This document shows positions 24,601 through 34,227 of a stretch of DNA of 37,574 bases, in pieces. Position numbers and translations under genes: made by a program. Location: NCBI GenBank assembly GCA_031261565.1, contig JAISJK010000053.1, forward strand, positions 1 to 37,574, given 5' to 3'. Under the pieces are notes generated by a model. It was not told where the DNA came from, made no database searches, and saw only the letters and a list, made by a program, of their open reading frames with translations. The DNA is from Candidatus Adiutrix sp. (GTDB taxonomy: Bacteria; Desulfobacterota; Desulfarculia; Adiutricales; Adiutricaceae). Position 1 is the stretch's first letter. The number at the start of each line of letters is the position of its first letter.

Positions 24601-27600
24601 GCCTCCGCTTCAGTGGCGTTCAGTTGCCGCAAAAGTATCTGCCCGTGGGTCCAGGCCAGATCAAAGACCCGATCGGCGATCAGCCGGTCACCATATTTTT
24701 CCGACAGGCTGATGGCCGCTCCCCTGGTTTCCCCCAGGCCCGTGACCATATCTATAAGGACTGATTGATCCGGGGCCAGGGTGATCAGAGACCGGATAGC
24801 CGCAATGGGATCAAGCACTGAGCCGACGCCGCCGGCCAGAGGGCCGAATTTTCCGGTCAGGGCGGCCGGAGCCCGGGCGCTGCCCTCCCGCCCGATGAAT
24901 TTAAGGCGGTCGGTTTCAAACGATATTTCAGCCGCCTCGGCCCCATGAACAGTCATCATGTGGAGCATGACCGGCGGGTTTTCGTTTTCCGAGCGGGCCC
25001 GCCTGGCGCTTAAGAGCGCGCGGCCGCCCGGCAGAGCTTCGGTTTCCACGAAAAGCTTGGCAAAGGCGGGGTGGAGAGCGTCTTCCAGGGGCGGCGCCAG
25101 AACGGTTTCGGCAAAACTGGTGATTTCCACGCTCCGGGTTAATTTAGATCGGTTGGTCAGGCGCAGGCGGCGCAGTTCCAGGGCGTCCTCCGGGGATACG
25201 GCTATTTCCAGGCGAGTCTCATAGCCGCGCCTTTGATCGTTGAATTCGACCCGCCCTTCCGAAAAGACGGCTTCATAGTTTTTGGAAATCTTCAGAGTCG
25301 GCTGGCAGGCGGTGGACCAAAACTCGCCGCTGGCCTCATCGCGGAGGTAGCAGAATTGTCCCCAGTGGTCGCGGGTGGAGTCTTCCCGCCAGCGGGTTAC
25401 GGACAGATCCCGCCAGCGGCTGTATCCGCCGCCGGCGCTGGTGACCATAACCTGATAGTCGCTCCCGGCCAGAAGCCGGACTTGAGGCGGCGATTTTTGA
25501 GGATTTTTGAGGATGCGGAAAGGTGTCCCCAGGGGTTTGGCCTTCAGCTCGAGGTGGGCGGAGGTCTGGGCGTAGGGGGCCGTGGCTGCGGGAATTTTTT
25601 CCTGAAGCAGCAAAAGCGTCGCCTGAAGCGAGAGGTCGGCCTTAAAACGCCTCTGCATGGGGCGATTCAGGAGCTGGGCGTCCAGGGCCAGGAGACTCAT
25701 GCTCTGGTGATGAACCATGAAAGAGCGAACCAGGTCGAAGGATTGCCCGCGCGGAACCCGCGCCGGAGTATAATCAGCCGCTTCATAAAACCCAAAGCGG
25801 CCGAGAAAGCCCTCGTCCTTCATCCTTGCGAGATTTAGACATGATTCCCGGGGGGCCACCATCAGGGCCAGCACCGAGGCGTAGGGCGCGATCACCAGGT
25901 CGGCGGCCAGGCCGCGTTTTAAGCCCAGCCCGGGGACGCCAAAGGCCCGGTATTGATAATCAAGGCTGGCGTCAAAGGCGTTGTAGCCGCATTCCGAGAC
26001 CCCCCAGGGGACGGAACGCGACCGCCCGTATTCAATCTGTCTGGCCACCGCCGCCCGGCAGGTTTCATCTAAAAGGGTTCGGTCATAGGTCGGCATCACC
26101 AATAGCGGCATCAGATATTCAAACATTGAGCCGCTCCAGGATAAAAGAACCGGGTCTCCGCCCAGACCACTCTGAAGGCGGCCCAGGGCGAACCAGTTTT
26201 CCTCGGGCAAAGTCCCCTGAGCAATGCCGACGAAGCTGGCCAGCCTGGCTTCCGAAGCCAGGAGATCATAATATCCGGCGTCCGGCCGGTGGGCCTCGAC
26301 ATTATAGCCTATGGTCAGAAGTCGGCGGTCGGGGTTATAGAGGAAGTCATAGTCCATCCGGCTGAACCGGTCGCACTCAAGGGCCAGTTTTTCCAGTTGG
26401 GCCAGGCGTTTTTGGGCCTCCCTCGCTCCGGCTCCGACTTCAGCCCTGGTTAGGGGCTTCAAATGGTCAGAGGTCAGTCTCTCCGGCAGTTCCGCCAGTT
26501 CCCGCCAGGTCATGATCCGGTTTAATTCGGGCCAGTCATTCAACAGGGCGGCCTCCACCTGGTCGCCGAGCCAGGGGCACAGGAGGTCAAACTCGGCCAG
26601 GACTTCCCGGCACTGCCCGTCTAAAGCTGAAGCCCAAAAAGTTGAGTCTTTATCTGCCTGGAGCGGAGAAGCGCTCAAATCTTTTAAAATTTCCCGGCTC
26701 AGGGCGGCCAGTTTGTCCAAAACCAGCCGCGACTCGGTCAGGGTGGCCGGCCGGGCGCTGAAGATCGCGGCCATGGTTTGGGACAGGCCGGCCAGAGCCG
26801 TTGATCTGGATCCGCGCCCCTCGGCCTTTAAAGCGCTTTGGATAAGCCCGGACAGGTCGTTCAGTCCGGCCAGGGTTTGGTCACTCAGGATGGGCTGGCC
26901 GCCAAGCTCCAGGAGGCCGGCCCGGAGCACCATTAAATGGCCGGCCAGATTGCCGCTGTCCACCGATGAAATGTAAAGCGGGGGCAGGGGCTCTAGAGTG
27001 AGGGTGTCATACCAGTTAAAAAAATGGCCCTGGCGCCGTTTTAAGCCGGCCAGGGTTTTAAGAGTCTCGTCCGTGCGGCGGCACAGGCGGCTCAGGGTGA
27101 TGGCTCCAAAATCATAGGCGGCCAAATTGGCCAATAAACTCAGGCCGATGTTGGTTGGCGAAGTCCGGTGGGCCACCTTGGCCACTGGATGTTCCTGATA
27201 ATTGTCGGGCGGTAGCCAGTGATCCTCCGGGCCGATGAAAGTCGTGAAAAAGCGCCAGGTCTGGTGGGCCAGTTGCCGCAGAAAAAGAATTTGCCCGCTA
27301 CTCAATGGTTTTTCGTCTCTGACCAGAGGCTGACTGAGCCGCCAGGCCAGAACCGGGGAAATCAGCCACAGACCAAGTATCAGCCCGGCCGCCGGCAGGG
27401 CGGACGGAGCCCGGGCTATCAGCAGGGCCGCCACCAGCAGGGCCGCCACCGGGCCGGCCAGCATCCGTCGCCCAAAGCTGAGGAGGTCGGCGCGGCTTTC
27501 GAGATTGGCCAGAGCCGAAGGGTTCCATTGCAGGGCGCGGCGATGAGAAATGTTTATCCGCCAGAGAGCGAGGGTGATGGCCTGGAGATGGGCCACGGCC

Positions 27601-30347
27601 TCATAGGCGAGACAGCTCAGGCTGAAAAGGCCCTGGCCCAGATAGCGCGGCCCGTTTCCCAAAACTGCGGCCAGATGCTGCCCCAGGGTCATATCCGCCG
27701 GCTTTGGCCACAAGCTCAAAGCTGAAGAAATCATCAGGGGAATGAGGATGAGGCCGGCCACCGCTGCCGTCCAAAACCAGGGTGATGAAGTCAGGCTCCA
27801 ACCGCCGATCAGGATGGCGACTAGAGCCGGGGAGGTCAGGCTGCGCCGCAGATTATCCAAAATTTTCCAGCGCGACAGCCAAGAGAGGGGGTTGGGCTGG
27901 GGTTGACCATCGGCCCCCGGCGTTTTGGGGAAAATCCAACCGGCTATTTGCCAGTCGCCGCGAATCCACCGGAGCTGTCGTAAAATATCCGCGTCATAGC
28001 GGGTGGGGTTTTCTTCATACAGGTTGACATCGGTCAATAGGCCGGAGCGGGCGTAACAGCCCTCCAGCAGATCGTGGCTCAAAATCCGGTCGTCCGGCAG
28101 CCGGTGGGCCAAAACCCCCTCAAAGGCCGCTAAATCATAAATGCCTTTGCCAATAAACGAGCCCTCGCCAAAGATATCCTGATAAACGTCGGAGGTGGTT
28201 TTGGTGTAGGGATCCAGGCCGGCCTCGGCGGCGTTGAGCCGGCCATACCAGGAGCGCTCGGCCGGCGACAGGCCGGCCGCCAGCCTCGGCTGCAGAATGC
28301 CGTAACCCTTGACGATGCGTTTCAGCCGCTCATCGTAAACCGGCCGGTTAAGTGGATGCTCCATGGCCTCCACCAGTTTTCTGACCGAGTCGCGGGCCAG
28401 CCCGGTGTCGGTATCCAGAGTGATCACATATTTCACGGTGGATAAAATATCGGCCTCGCCGATGACCAGGGAAAAATCATCCCCGGACTGGCCGCGCAAA
28501 AAACCGTTCAGAGCCGCCAGTTTCCCCCGTTTTCGCTCCCGCCCCATCCAGACCTGCTCCTTTGGATTCCAGAGGCGCGGGCGATGAAAGAGAAAGAAAA
28601 TATCGCCGGATTGATTTGAATATTTTTCATTCAATTCCTTTATTTTGCCGACGGCCAGCTTTAAGATGGCCTCATCGTCCGGCCTGGTCTCCTGGCCGGC
28701 GTCCCGGAAATCGGTGAGCAGGGCGAAGTGAAGCTGAGGATCGCGATTGGCCAGAAAGCGGACTTCCAGATCCCGGGCCAAGCTCTCCACCACCGGGGCG
28801 CTGGTAATCATGGTCGGCACCACCACCAGAGCTCGACATCCGGGGGGCAGGCCCTTGGAAAAATCCATTCGGGGCAGACGGGCCGGCTTGATCAGCCAGG
28901 TCGCCCAGCCATTGACCAGGGCGAAGACCAGGTGGGCGCTGCCCCAAAACAGGGCCGGGCTCATCAGCATCAGGAACCGGAGGTTAAAAGCGTCTCTTTG
29001 AAATTTGATCATCAAAACCAGAGCCAGGCCGGCGCTTAAACCCAGAATGGCACCGAAATACAGGGGCCCGGAAAATTTAAGAGCCAAATCAGCGGCCGCT
29101 TCCAGAGGCGATCTCCGCCTGACTATCTTTTTTTTCAACTCCCCCAGGCCATCGTCAATCAGATAGAAGCCCACATGGGCCCGGCGGTCAGCCGGGCCCG
29201 ATTCAGCGGCCGCCAGGCGGGCCAGCTCAATGGCTTCCGCCGCTATTTCCAGTTCCGACCGGGGATTGTTTTTGGCCAGTTTTTCCACCACATGGCGGTA
29301 ACGATCCCGGGCGGCGAAATCCATTTTGGCGTAAACATCGCCCGGATCCCGGGCTAGAACGCCTTCCACCAGGCTGACTTCTTCAATAAAGTTCCGCCAG
29401 TTCATCGCGTCCAGAGTTCGCAGACTGCCGATGCAGTTGCCCATGGACACATTGTTGGCCGCTTGCGACTGATTGTCATCGTTGATCAACTGGTCGATGG
29501 TTCGGGCGGTTTCGGCCAGCCGGCCCTCAATCCAGGTGAGGGGCAGGGACAGGGCCGGCCCCAGACCGCGCAGGCGGTGCGAAAGCTCGGCCACAAACGA
29601 GCCGCTCAGTTCGGGCAGACTCCTAGCCATATCGGCGATGGCCAGAATCAGGTTTTCCTGCTTTTCGCCGGCGATCAGGATCATTCGGTCAGCCCAGTAA
29701 GCGGCTCTGAGACGCGCCTGGCGGCTGACGATCATCAGGTCGGAAATTTTCCTCAAATTTTCGATTAAAGCCAGGCGCAGCATAATGGGGATAGCCCAAA
29801 GCTCGCCCAGGTTCAGGCTGGTGACCGATTGATAGGCCGTCACCAGATCACCCAGACTCTCGGCGTTCATCCGCCCATCGCCGTGGGCAATGGCGGCCAG
29901 GGCAATATCGTAAACTCGCGGCAGATTGACGGAGAGAGTGTTGGACAGATGGGGCAACTCCCGGCTGTAGCCTTTGGGCAGGTGTCGCCGGGCCGTCCAT
30001 ATTTGCTCCTCAATTATGTAAAAATTGTCTAAAAGCCATTCCCCGGCGGGAGTGATGACCCGGTCGGCCTCCACATCTTTGATCAACAATCCATGGGCCT
30101 TCAGCAATAGCGCCTCGTTTTCCCCTAAACGCCTTAATAGGCGGTCGCGGGAACGCCCGGCCTTTAATTGATGCAGACCAGCCATCATCCGGCCGTGCTC
30201 GGCCCGCTGATCGGCGCTGAAGAGCTCAAAAGTCAAGGGCGGCTCAGGGGCGGCATATTGAGGCCGCCGTTGAGGATAGATTTTTGACCGCAGTTGGCCC
30301 AGTAAACGGGCTATTGATCGGGTAAAAGCTGATGGTTGGCTGTCCAT
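21636..30347 (-). CDS. Cyclic beta-1,2-glucan synthase (NdvB/Cgs type)
   Basis: A 2903-residue inner-membrane protein, close to the 2830-2870 residues usual for NdvB/Cgs. Order: a helical cytosolic N-terminal part; membrane segments near 430-485; a GT84 glycosyltransferase domain with TLDTDTG near 645, [14 protein letters not shown] and [12 protein letters not shown] near 800; more membrane segments near 850-890 and 970-1005; a glucoamylase-like domain with [18 protein letters not shown] near 1450; two beta-sandwich repeats of GH94 type (about 1650 and 2140); and a C-terminal GH94 phosphorylase domain with [11 protein letters not shown] near 2500 and [11 protein letters not shown] near 2580, keeping the catalytic Asp. 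Such enzymes start, elongate, trim and cyclise beta-1,2-glucan on themselves for the periplasm. AAAGGAAA precedes the ATG. It is transcribed away from the kinase operon. Confidence 0.95.
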   Translation of the reverse strand: MDSQPSAFTRSIARLLGQLRSKIYPQRRPQYAAPEPPLTFELFSADQRAEHGRMMAGLHQLKAGRSRDRLLRRLGENEALLLKAHGLLIKDVEADRVITPAGEWLLDNFYIIEEQIWTARRHLPKGYSRELPHLSNTLSVNLPRVYDIALAAIAHGDGRMNAESLGDLVTAYQSVTSLNLGELWAIPIMLRLALIENLRKISDLMIVSRQARLRAAYWADRMILIAGEKQENLILAIADMARSLPELSGSFVAELSHRLRGLGPALSLPLTWIEGRLAETARTIDQLINDDNQSQAANNVSMGNCIGSLRTLDAMNWRNFIEEVSLVEGVLARDPGDVYAKMDFAARDRYRHVVEKLAKNNPRSELEIAAEAIELARLAAAESGPADRRAHVGFYLIDDGLGELKKKIVRRRSPLEAAADLALKFSGPLYFGAILGLSAGLALVLMIKFQRDAFNLRFLMLMSPALFWGSAHLVFALVNGWATWLIKPARLPRMDFSKGLPPGCRALVVVPTMITSAPVVESLARDLEVRFLANRDPQLHFALLTDFRDAGQETRPDDEAILKLAVGKIKELNEKYSNQSGDIFFLFHRPRLWNPKEQVWMGRERKRGKLAALNGFLRGQSGDDFSLVIGEADILSTVKYVITLDTDTGLARDSVRKLVEAMEHPLNRPVYDERLKRIVKGYGILQPRLAAGLSPAERSWYGRLNAAEAGLDPYTKTTSDVYQDIFGEGSFIGKGIYDLAAFEGVLAHRLPDDRILSHDLLEGCYARSGLLTDVNLYEENPTRYDADILRQLRWIRGDWQIAGWIFPKTPGADGQPQPNPLSWLSRWKILDNLRRSLTSPALVAILIGGWSLTSSPWFWTAAVAGLILIPLMISSALSLWPKPADMTLGQHLAAVLGNGPRYLGQGLFSLSCLAYEAVAHLQAITLALWRINISHRRALQWNPSALANLESRADLLSFGRRMLAGPVAALLVAALLIARAPSALPAAGLILGLWLISPVLAWRLSQPLVRDEKPLSSGQILFLRQLAHQTWRFFTTFIGPEDHWLPPDNYQEHPVAKVAHRTSPTNIGLSLLANLAAYDFGAITLSRLCRRTDETLKTLAGLKRRQGHFFNWYDTLTLEPLPPLYISSVDSGNLAGHLMVLRAGLLELGGQPILSDQTLAGLNDLSGLIQSALKAEGRGSRSTALAGLSQTMAAIFSARPATLTESRLVLDKLAALSREILKDLSASPLQADKDSTFWASALDGQCREVLAEFDLLCPWLGDQVEAALLNDWPELNRIMTWRELAELPERLTSDHLKPLTRAEVGAGAREAQKRLAQLEKLALECDRFSRMDYDFLYNPDRRLLTIGYNVEAHRPDAGYYDLLASEARLASFVGIAQGTLPEENWFALGRLQSGLGGDPVLLSWSGSMFEYLMPLLVMPTYDRTLLDETCRAAVARQIEYGRSRSVPWGVSECGYNAFDASLDYQYRAFGVPGLGLKRGLAADLVIAPYASVLALMVAPRESCLNLARMKDEGFLGRFGFYEAADYTPARVPRGQSFDLVRSFMVHHQSMSLLALDAQLLNRPMQRRFKADLSLQATLLLLQEKIPAATAPYAQTSAHLELKAKPLGTPFRILKNPQKSPPQVRLLAGSDYQVMVTSAGGGYSRWRDLSVTRWREDSTRDHWGQFCYLRDEASGEFWSTACQPTLKISKNYEAVFSEGRVEFNDQRRGYETRLEIAVSPEDALELRRLRLTNRSKLTRSVEITSFAETVLAPPLEDALHPAFAKLFVETEALPGGRALLSARRARSENENPPVMLHMMTVHGAEAAEISFETDRLKFIGREGSARAPAALTGKFGPLAGGVGSVLDPIAAIRSLITLAPDQSVLIDMVTGLGETRGAAISLSEKYGDRLIADRVFDLAWTHGQILLRQLNATEAEAHLFNQLASSVIYSQEKLRAPENILARNRRGQSGLWGYAISGDLPIVLVIIGEKANIDLVRQMLQAHEYWRRKSLAVDLVIINEDQSGYRQTLHDQIRDSIAARGDENLIDRPGGVFLRAGDRIAEEDRILIQAVARVIISDDRGSLADQVEGLRVKKNWPPALVASRPPQAEKLPPPPQPRLDLTFWNGLGGFTPDGREYVVTTAPGQITPAPWVNILANPSFGAIVSETGSSSTFSENAHEFRLTPWDNDPVTDSSGEALYLRDEETGQFWSPMPWPCRGTAPYVSRHGFGYSIFEHCENGISSEAQIYVAIDAPVKITAIKVRNTSGRARRLSVSGYVEWVLGDLRFKTSPQVRCEIDPETGALLASNGYNSDFPGRVAFFDLDPPGTSFTCDRLEFIGSGASLASPAAMFRVKLSGRAGTALDPCAALQSVFELAPGAEREFFFKLGSGRSRNEARDLARRFKNKKTLREALDKVWQHWAHTLGAVNVETPDQAFNLLANGWLLYQTLAGRLWARGATYQSGGAFGFRDQLQDVAALIHARPDLVREHLLLCAAHQFSEGDVQHWWHPPTNRGVRTNCSDDYLWLPLITCRYVEATADDGVLDEAVKFIEGRPLRAGENSCYDLPGPGLDGSLYEHCVKAIRNGLKFGAHGLPLMGSGDWNDGLDQVGSQGRGESVWLGFFLFEVLVKFSRLAQERGDENFAAECLAESEKLRLNLNKSGWDGQWYLRAYFDDGSPLGSSGNSEGRIDSLAQSWSVLSGAGARERALQAMDSLDEYLVDRHHALVKLLAPPFDVSEPNPGYIKGYVPGVRENGGQYTHAAIWAGMAFAALGDQSRAWEIFNLINPVNHTSSPRGVEIYKVEPYVMAADVYAAAQHIGRGGWTWYTGSAAWMYRFMMESLLGISLINGRLSLHQLVPPGWDEFKIHYRFRETVYHLTIRPSAPDNDRPDYALDGQKLETSFITLVDDHREHWVEVVTPRHLAGKP

Positions 30348-30652
30348 AAGTTTCCTTTGACCGGCGGTAAAGGAAACATTCGGCCGGGGGCAGCGGAAAA
30401 TTTCCGGGGGGAAAGCGGGCGCACTGCAGAGTATTATTAATTAAAAATAATCATCATCGAAGCGAAGCACAATAGCCGAAGGGGAGAAAACGATGTTGAC
30501 CAGGCGCCCATCCGCCTTTTCTGAAAGGCCTTGCGGGCATCTGAGGCTTGTGGTAATATAAAAAAATTTTAACCATATGGCCAATTTAGCGCCCTTGGGC
30601 TGAGCCGGGTCGCCTAACACCCCCGACTTGGTTTCCTGTTTTGAGGTGAGAA
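30348..30652. promoter_or_regulatory. Divergent intergenic region, weak promoter candidate for the kinase operon
   Basis: 305 bases separate the divergent glucan synthase and kinase genes. On the plus strand TTGCGG (30531-30536) and TAATAT (30554-30559) are 17 bases apart, with a good -10 but a poor -35 box. An AT-rich stretch (30429-30453) is nearer the glucan synthase. GAGGTGAG precedes the kinase ATG. No operator repeat was evident. Confidence 0.35.
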
Positions 30653-32467
30653 ATGACCGAGCCGCTCAACATCCATAACGCCCTCCCCGATGGAACTGAA
30701 TTACTTCATTACCGCCTTGGCGGGGAATTGGGGCGGGGCGGCTTCGGTCTCACCTATAGAGCCCAAGATACGAAGCTTGACCGGCCGGTCGTAATCAAAG
30801 AATATCTGCCCCAGGATATAGCCGGCCGCCGAAGTGACCATACTGTTTCCCCGCAGACAGGAAATCTGGCCGATAACTTTCAGAGCGGGCTGGATTCTTT
30901 CCTCAAGGAAGCCAAGACCCTGGCCAAGTTTCATCATTCCAACATCGTGCCCATACTGGATTATTTTAAAGAGAACGGCACGGCCTATCTGGTCATGCCC
31001 TTTCTGGAAGGCCAGACTCTGGCCGATAGATTGGCCCGTCAACCGGGGGGCAAGATGTCCGAGGCCGAGGTCATGGCCTGGCTCAATCCGCTGTTGGATG
31101 GCCTCCAGACCATTCATGCGGCGGGCTTTCTGCACCGGGATATTAAACCGGACAATATCTTTCTGCAAAATAACGGCAACCCCATCTTGATTGATTTCGG
31201 AGCGGCCCGCAACGCCCTGGCCAACCGTAGCCGGAGCCTGAGTGTGGTCTTGACCCCCGGTTACGCCCCGGCCGAACAATACACGGCCGCCGCCGCCAAC
31301 CAGGGGCCCTGGACAGATTTATACGCCCTGGGCGCGGTTATTTTTCGTTGTCTGACCGGGACTGAGCCTACCGACTCCACCGAGCGACAGGATGCCACTT
31401 CCAATGGTGAGCCTGATCCGTTTACTCCTCGACTGCGGGAATTGACCAAAGTAGCCGGCCCGGGGCTGGCCCGGGCGGTGGAAGGCTGTCTGCGGGTGGC
31501 CCGCAAAAACCGCATCCAGGGGGTGGCTGAGTTAAGGCAGGTTCTGGATAACCGGCAGCCTCTGAAATCTGAAAGCATTAAACCAGCCCGGCCCAGGGAG
31601 ACGACCGAAACTCCCCCGGCATCTAATGCTAAAATGACGGCGGTCATCATTGGTTTGCTTTTAGTCGCCCTGCTATGGGTGACTTTTGGATACCGACAGG
31701 CTGTTACACCACCAATATCCTCAGCCCTGCAAGTCCCTGGATCGACGCCCCCACCTATCACCCCCAATTACACCAACAGTATCGGCATGGATTTTGTGCT
31801 GATCCCGGCCGGGTCGTTTCTGATGGGCTCAGACCCACAAAAAGATAGTAAAGCTTATGACGATGAGTTTCCCCAGCATAGGGTGAGCATCAGCCAACCG
31901 TTTTATCTGGGGAAATACGAGGTAACCCAGGAGCAGTGGGCGGCGGTCATGGGCAGCAATCCCAGCAGTTTTAAAGGCCGAACCAACCCGGTGGAGCAGG
32001 TTTCCTGGGATGATGTTCAGGTGTTCATCAAAGAGTTGAATCTGAAGGAAGGCACTGGCAAATATCGCTTGCCGACCGAAGCGGAATGGGAATACGCGGC
32101 TCGGGCGGGGACGAACAGCCCTTATTCATTTGGGGATGATGAAAGTGAATTGGGTGACTATGCCTGGTATGGTCATAACTCCGGTCATAATACGCACCCG
32201 GTGGGCCGGAAGCAACCCAACGCCTGGGGTTTGCATGATATGCACGGCAATGTTTGGGAATGGGTGGAGGATTGGTATGGTGTTTACTCCAGCAGCCACT
32301 CGTCTGACCCACGCGGCCCCTCGTCAGGCTCCCTCCGGGTCAATCGGGGCGAGAGTTGGTACTCCCCCGCCGAGGACTGCCGGTCGGCCATCCGGAGCTA
32401 CGCCTCCCCGGGTAGCCGGTACAGCAGACTTCTCGGTTTCCGCCTGGCCCTCTCCCCAGGTCAATAA
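30653..32467 (+). CDS. Membrane Ser/Thr kinase with FGE/lectin-fold domain and DGR-like variable C-terminus
   Basis: A 604-residue fusion. Residues about 20-290 are a Hanks-type kinase: glycine loop GELGRGGFG (24-32), Lys49 in VVIKEY, HRDIKPDN near 161, DFGAA near 181 and an APE-like APAEQY. A Pro-rich linker leads to one membrane segment near 328-347 (VIIGLLLVALLWVTF), which places the kinase in the cytosol and the rest in the periplasm. Residues about 373-600 are a formylglycine-generating-enzyme (sulfatase-modifying) domain, with GMDFVLIPAGSFLMG, YEVTQEQW, RLPTEAEWEYAARAG and HDMHGNVWEWVEDW. Its last about 35 residues vary exactly where diversity-generating-retroelement targets have Asn codons (finding 1). 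It is the first gene of the phospho-signalling operon. Ligand binding rather than enzymatic FGE activity is likelier for the lectin fold. Confidence 0.93.
   Translation: MTEPLNIHNALPDGTELLHYRLGGELGRGGFGLTYRAQDTKLDRPVVIKEYLPQDIAGRRSDHTVSPQTGNLADNFQSGLDSFLKEAKTLAKFHHSNIVPILDYFKENGTAYLVMPFLEGQTLADRLARQPGGKMSEAEVMAWLNPLLDGLQTIHAAGFLHRDIKPDNIFLQNNGNPILIDFGAARNALANRSRSLSVVLTPGYAPAEQYTAAAANQGPWTDLYALGAVIFRCLTGTEPTDSTERQDATSNGEPDPFTPRLRELTKVAGPGLARAVEGCLRVARKNRIQGVAELRQVLDNRQPLKSESIKPARPRETTETPPASNAKMTAVIIGLLLVALLWVTFGYRQAVTPPISSALQVPGSTPPPITPNYTNSIGMDFVLIPAGSFLMGSDPQKDSKAYDDEFPQHRVSISQPFYLGKYEVTQEQWAAVMGSNPSSFKGRTNPVEQVSWDDVQVFIKELNLKEGTGKYRLPTEAEWEYAARAGTNSPYSFGDDESELGDYAWYGHNSGHNTHPVGRKQPNAWGLHDMHGNVWEWVEDWYGVYSSSHSSDPRGPSSGSLRVNRGESWYSPAEDCRSAIRSYASPGSRYSRLLGFRLALSPGQ
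32357..32440 (+). other. Candidate DGR variable region (VR)
   Basis: Within the kinase-FGE gene, the usual family ending (WNNN..NCRSANRNNNNP.NRNNN.GFRL type) keeps its W, CRSA, R, P, R and GFRL anchors, but the Asn slots read Y-S-P, D, I, S-Y-A-S, G-S and Y-S-R-L-L. Of these 16 codons, 13 end in C and none in G, whereas 8 of the 12 anchor codons before GFRL end in G. That is what adenine-targeted change of AAC codons would leave. No template repeat or reverse transcriptase is in the window. Confidence 0.6.
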
Positions 32468-32509
32468 AGTGCGGGCGATGGGCTCAGGAAACAGGCGCGC
32501 CGGAACGCA

Positions 32510-32779
32510 ATGCAGCGTAACGGAGTGGAGCGGAATGGAGTGCCGGCCGACTGTTTCCGGCGGGAAGGTCACAGCAATTATTACGTCGCTCTGGCTCAGG
32601 CTGATAAAGAATCTAAGGCCACGGTTTTTGTAGAATTAATGCTCCAGTCGTTAATCAAGTCGCTGACCATCGACCAGGTAACCGATCAAGCAAGCGACCA
32701 AGTAACCGACATAAATAAAAGCCCTACTCAGAAATATAAATTGCTCAAAAAGATCATTGGCCCCAGACATGAACTGTGA
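32510..32779 (+). pseudogene. Remnant of a Fic-family protein C-terminus
   Basis: An 89-codon open frame whose second half looks like the end of a Fic protein: GHSNYYVALAQADKESKA followed by TVFVELMLQSLIKSL (compare the family pattern with YY-x-AL-x-x-AD, then FIEFML), and then VTDQASDQVTD, like the QVTDQV repeats that lead into a C-terminal winged helix in many Fic proteins. The HPFxxGNGR catalytic motif is missing and the winged helix is cut short, so it cannot AMPylate. It lies between the variable region and the next operon gene. It may be debris of an insertion or rearrangement behind the kinase gene. Confidence 0.5.
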
Positions 32780-32805
32780 TTCTTCAGATATAGAGGGTTA
32801 TTATT

Positions 32806-34212
32806 TTGTCAAATCCATCTGAAATATGCCCCAAATGCCAGAGCCCGGTAGGGGGTCAAGCGCCGTTTTGCGGCCATTGCGGCGCCCCCTTGAGCCACGG
32901 GGCCGGGGCCTCACGGCCGTCCATAGTCATCGGCCGGGGGCCGGAGGCTGATTTTCGCCTGGAGGCCCCCGGCATATCCAAGCGCCACGCCTCCCTGACC
33001 CCCCAGGGTGACGGGCGATTTTTGCTGACGGATCTGGGCTCCACCAATGGCCTGTTTGTGGGCTCGCCGGATAAGCGGGTGCAATCGGCAGTAGTTGGGT
33101 TGAATGACGCCATCTATCTGGCTGGTCACCGGCTGTCCGTGGCCGAGGTTATTGGCCGGCCGGCAGCCTCAGCCCCGGCTCCGGCCCCTCGTCTCAGCAT
33201 CGGCCGAACGGCTGATAACAATATCGTTTTAAAAGACGACAGCGTTTCCCGCCGTCACGCCTTTTTGGTCTATTCCGGCGGGGTCTGGCACCTGGAAGAC
33301 GTCGGCTCTCAAAACGGCACCTTTGTCAACTCCCGAAAAATAACCAATGCGGCCATCACTGACTCCGACCGGCTCAAGTTCGGCCGCTATGAGATCGGGG
33401 CCGGGGAGCTCACCAGCCGAGCCCGAGCCCGGGGCGGGGCTGTTCACCCCAACCATTTATCCCGCGCGGCCCAATCTCTCTGGCCCTCAGCCCGATCTGA
33501 CCGGGTGGCCATTTACATTGGGCTGGCCCTGCTGGCCATTGTAGTTCTGGGTTTTACCCAACTCTACCAGTCTGTTCGCCATGATTCTGGGGCTCCCGGT
33601 CAGCTAGCTCCGGGGCCAAATGTTCTGGATAGATCGGAGCGGGCCACAGTCTTTGTCGTAACAAAGACCAGCTCCGGCTCCGGCTTTTTCATCTCCCCTG
33701 ATTTAGTGCTGACCAATCGCCATGTGGTGGAGGGAACCTGGCAATGCCTGGTGGCCAGTAAGACCCTCGGCCAGCCGGTCGAGGCCGAGGTGGTGGCTCG
33801 GGGAGCAGGAAAGGCTCAGGATTTCGCGGTATTGCGCCTGGGCTCGCCAGCTAACATCAGCCCCTTGATTTTCAGCACCAAAGCCAAGCGGGGCGACCGG
33901 GTCGGCGCCTTTGGCTTTCCGGGCCTGCTGTTAAAAATCGACCCCAATGCCATTCCAGAAGTCGTTTACACCTCTGGGGAAATAAATGTTATCTATGAAA
34001 GGCCTCTGGTCTCAATAATCGCCCATACAGCCGTCGTCTCCCAGGGCAACAGCGGTGGGCCGCTGACTGATGACAAAGGGCGGGTGGTCGGCGTCAACAC
34101 CCTGATAATGGGTAACGAAGAGAGCTATCGACAGGCCAACATCGCCCTGTCGGCCAAGGATATTATCGCCTTTCTGCGGGCCAACAAGTTACCATACACC
34201 GTTGATGAATAA
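32806..34212 (+). CDS. Zinc ribbon-FHA-FHA-membrane-trypsin-like protease
   Basis: A 468-residue protein starting at a TTG with GAGGG eight bases upstream. Cys8, 11, 22 and 25 form a zinc ribbon. Two FHA domains follow (about 39-105 with GRGPEADFRL, KRHASL and DLGSTNG; about 128-200 with GRTADNNIVL, SRRHAFL and DVGSQNGTFV), able to bind phosphothreonine. A membrane segment is at about 234-254. The C-terminal domain is an HtrA/trypsin-like serine protease with His306 (NRHVVEG), Asp339 (AQDFAVLRLG) and Ser416 (QGNSGGPL), so it looks active. Topology puts FHA domains in the cytosol and the protease in the periplasm. No PDZ domain is present. It is likely recruited or controlled by the kinase encoded upstream. 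Confidence 0.9.
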   Translation: MSNPSEICPKCQSPVGGQAPFCGHCGAPLSHGAGASRPSIVIGRGPEADFRLEAPGISKRHASLTPQGDGRFLLTDLGSTNGLFVGSPDKRVQSAVVGLNDAIYLAGHRLSVAEVIGRPAASAPAPAPRLSIGRTADNNIVLKDDSVSRRHAFLVYSGGVWHLEDVGSQNGTFVNSRKITNAAITDSDRLKFGRYEIGAGELTSRARARGGAVHPNHLSRAAQSLWPSARSDRVAIYIGLALLAIVVLGFTQLYQSVRHDSGAPGQLAPGPNVLDRSERATVFVVTKTSSGSGFFISPDLVLTNRHVVEGTWQCLVASKTLGQPVEAEVVARGAGKAQDFAVLRLGSPANISPLIFSTKAKRGDRVGAFGFPGLLLKIDPNAIPEVVYTSGEINVIYERPLVSIIAHTAVVSQGNSGGPLTDDKGRVVGVNTLIMGNEESYRQANIALSAKDIIAFLRANKLPYTVDE

Positions 34213-34227
34213 AAGAGAGGAAACATT

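Noticed and set aside
22509-30032. Many long plus-strand open frames opposite the glucan synthase
   Set aside because: They are shadows of a GC-rich gene on the other strand; the minus-strand frame has complete family motifs throughout.
32468-32805. Local template repeat or avd gene of a DGR
   Set aside because: I found no AAC-rich near copy of the variable region on either strand, and the small frame here resembles a Fic end rather than avd.
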